NCBI GenBank assembly: GCA_919901705.1
Contig: CAKKPR010000084.1
Span: 1 to 5,383 of the forward strand
DNA from: Thermodesulfovibrionales bacterium
Lineage (GTDB): Bacteria; Nitrospirota; Thermodesulfovibrionia; Thermodesulfovibrionales; UBA1546
Length of the DNA stretch: 5,383 nucleotides
Direction: 5' to 3'
A program made the position numbers and the translations under genes. This document shows positions 4,566-5,383 of this stretch, piece after piece; within the stretch, counting starts at the first letter, position 1; every line of letters begins with the position of its first letter. The notes beneath the pieces were generated by a model that saw nothing but the letters and a program-made list of their open reading frames with translations, ran no database searches and was not told the origin of the DNA.

Positions 4566-5383
4566 ATGATAAAGTTTCATGAAAAAGATCCGTATGCGCC
4601 TATTCAATACAGCTATGAAGTGGAAGATATTTTATACAGGGGCAAGAGTAAATTCCAGGAGATCATGGTTATTCAAAATCCGCATTTTGGAAAGATGCTT
4701 ATCCTCGACGGGGTCGTCCAGATAACAGAGAGGGATGAATTCTTTTATCATGAGATGCTCACCCATGTTGCGCTTCATGCCCATCCCGCGCCAAAGAAGG
4801 TGATTGTTATCGGAGGCGGAGACGGCGGCGCTGTGAGAGAGATTTTAAAGCATAAGACAGTTGAAAAGGTATATTTCATAGAGATAGACGAAGAGGTCAT
4901 AAATGTTTCAAAAAAGTTTTTCCCAACAGTGGCATGTGATGTTGATGACCCCCGCGTTGAGATAAAATGCATGGACGGCGCTGAATTTGTGAGAGGGCGC
5001 AGTTCTGATATTGATGCCGTGATAGTTGATTCAACAGATATAGTGGGTTTTGCAACGAGCCTTTTCACTAAACAATTTTTCACATCAATAAAAAACTGCC
5101 TGACTGAGAACGGGTTTTATGTGACACTTTCCGAGTCCCTTCATTTTCATAAGGATATTGTCATAGAGGTCCAGGAGACGATGAAGGGTGTATTTCCGCT
5201 GGTGGACCTGTATGCTGCGCCGATAGCAACTTATGCAGGCAACTGGTGGACTTTCTCTGTGGGCTCAAAAGGGCTTTCGCCCCGCGAGCTGAGGCAAAAA
5301 TTTGATATAAAGACAAAGTATTACAGCGACGAAATACACCAACAGGCTTTTCTGCCCAAAGGCATGTATGAAAAGCTTATGCA
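4566..5383 (+). CDS. speE: Spermidine synthase-type aminopropyltransferase, variant active site, C-terminus beyond the window
   Basis: The window contains 272 residues with no stop. Family members are about 280-300 long, so the gene is nearly complete. Predicted cytoplasmic. It starts with the usual beta-rich N-terminal domain, including Gln31 and the block from LDGVVQITERDEFFYHEML (47-65) with Tyr61-His62. The Rossmann domain follows: IGGGDGG (82-88) binds decarboxylated SAM, Glu106 in FIEID (104-108) should hold its ribose, and MDGAEF (136-141) its adenine side. Asp155 and Asp158 in DSTD match the acidic pair that binds the amine. The reaction would move the aminopropyl group of decarboxylated SAM to putrescine, giving spermidine. 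Oddly, the usual DSxDPxGPA reads DSTDIVGFA, the usual QxESP reads LSESL (188-192), and the usual TYPxGxW reads TYAGNWW (222-228). The acceptor may therefore differ from putrescine. The decarboxylase upstream probably supplies the diamine. No SAM decarboxylase is visible. Confidence 0.88.
   Translation, partial: MIKFHEKDPYAPIQYSYEVEDILYRGKSKFQEIMVIQNPHFGKMLILDGVVQITERDEFFYHEMLTHVALHAHPAPKKVIVIGGGDGGAVREILKHKTVEKVYFIEIDEEVINVSKKFFPTVACDVDDPRVEIKCMDGAEFVRGRSSDIDAVIVDSTDIVGFATSLFTKQFFTSIKNCLTENGFYVTLSESLHFHKDIVIEVQETMKGVFPLVDLYAAPIATYAGNWWTFSVGSKGLSPRELRQKFDIKTKYYSDEIHQQAFLPKGMYEKLM

Overview
The window holds four protein-coding genes: two cut by the window ends, two complete. Between them lie one short shared promoter region and one long, repeat-rich gene-free stretch. 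The DNA is moderately AT-rich by eye, uses ATA (Ile) and AGG/AGA (Arg) codons freely, and carries intergenic palindromes of the 'TGTCATTGCGAG' type. With the HDFNN-type hybrid histidine kinase, this suggests a free-living Gram-negative bacterium of the Nitrospirota or deltaproteobacterial kind. That placement is an impression of style, not a proven assignment.

Layout: (1) 659 down to 1, minus strand: the N-terminal 219 residues of a class IV PLP aminotransferase (IlvE / D-amino-acid transaminase / PabC superfamily). (2) 660-717: a 58-bp divergent promoter region. Both outward promoters have extended -10 elements placed so that transcription would begin at or next to the A of each start codon, so both mRNAs may be leaderless. 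(3) 718-2886, plus strand: a membrane hybrid sensor kinase with two TM helices, a His-rich periplasmic loop, two PAS domains, HisKA, HATPase and a C-terminal receiver. (4) 2887-3335: no gene. It holds a 138-bp nested inverted repeat, a possible promoter, three small hairpins and a second copy of the palindromic repeat that ends 12 bp before the next Shine-Dalgarno. (5) 3336-4499: a fold-III PLP ornithine/lysine decarboxylase. (6) 4500-4565: a cluster of overlapping TGACAC palindromes. (7) 4566 to the window end: a spermidine-synthase-type aminopropyltransferase lacking its last residues.

The last two genes form a polyamine pair: the decarboxylase would make putrescine (or cadaverine), and the aminopropyltransferase would add an aminopropyl group from decarboxylated S-adenosylmethionine. 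No SAM decarboxylase gene is visible. The aminopropyltransferase keeps its SAM-binding core but has lost several conserved active-site prolines, so its acceptor may not be the standard one. I see no evidence for a wholly new defence or mobile system. The most interesting signals are the twin leaderless promoters, the covarying two-hairpin repeats, the modular palindrome between the polyamine genes, and the variant aminopropyltransferase.
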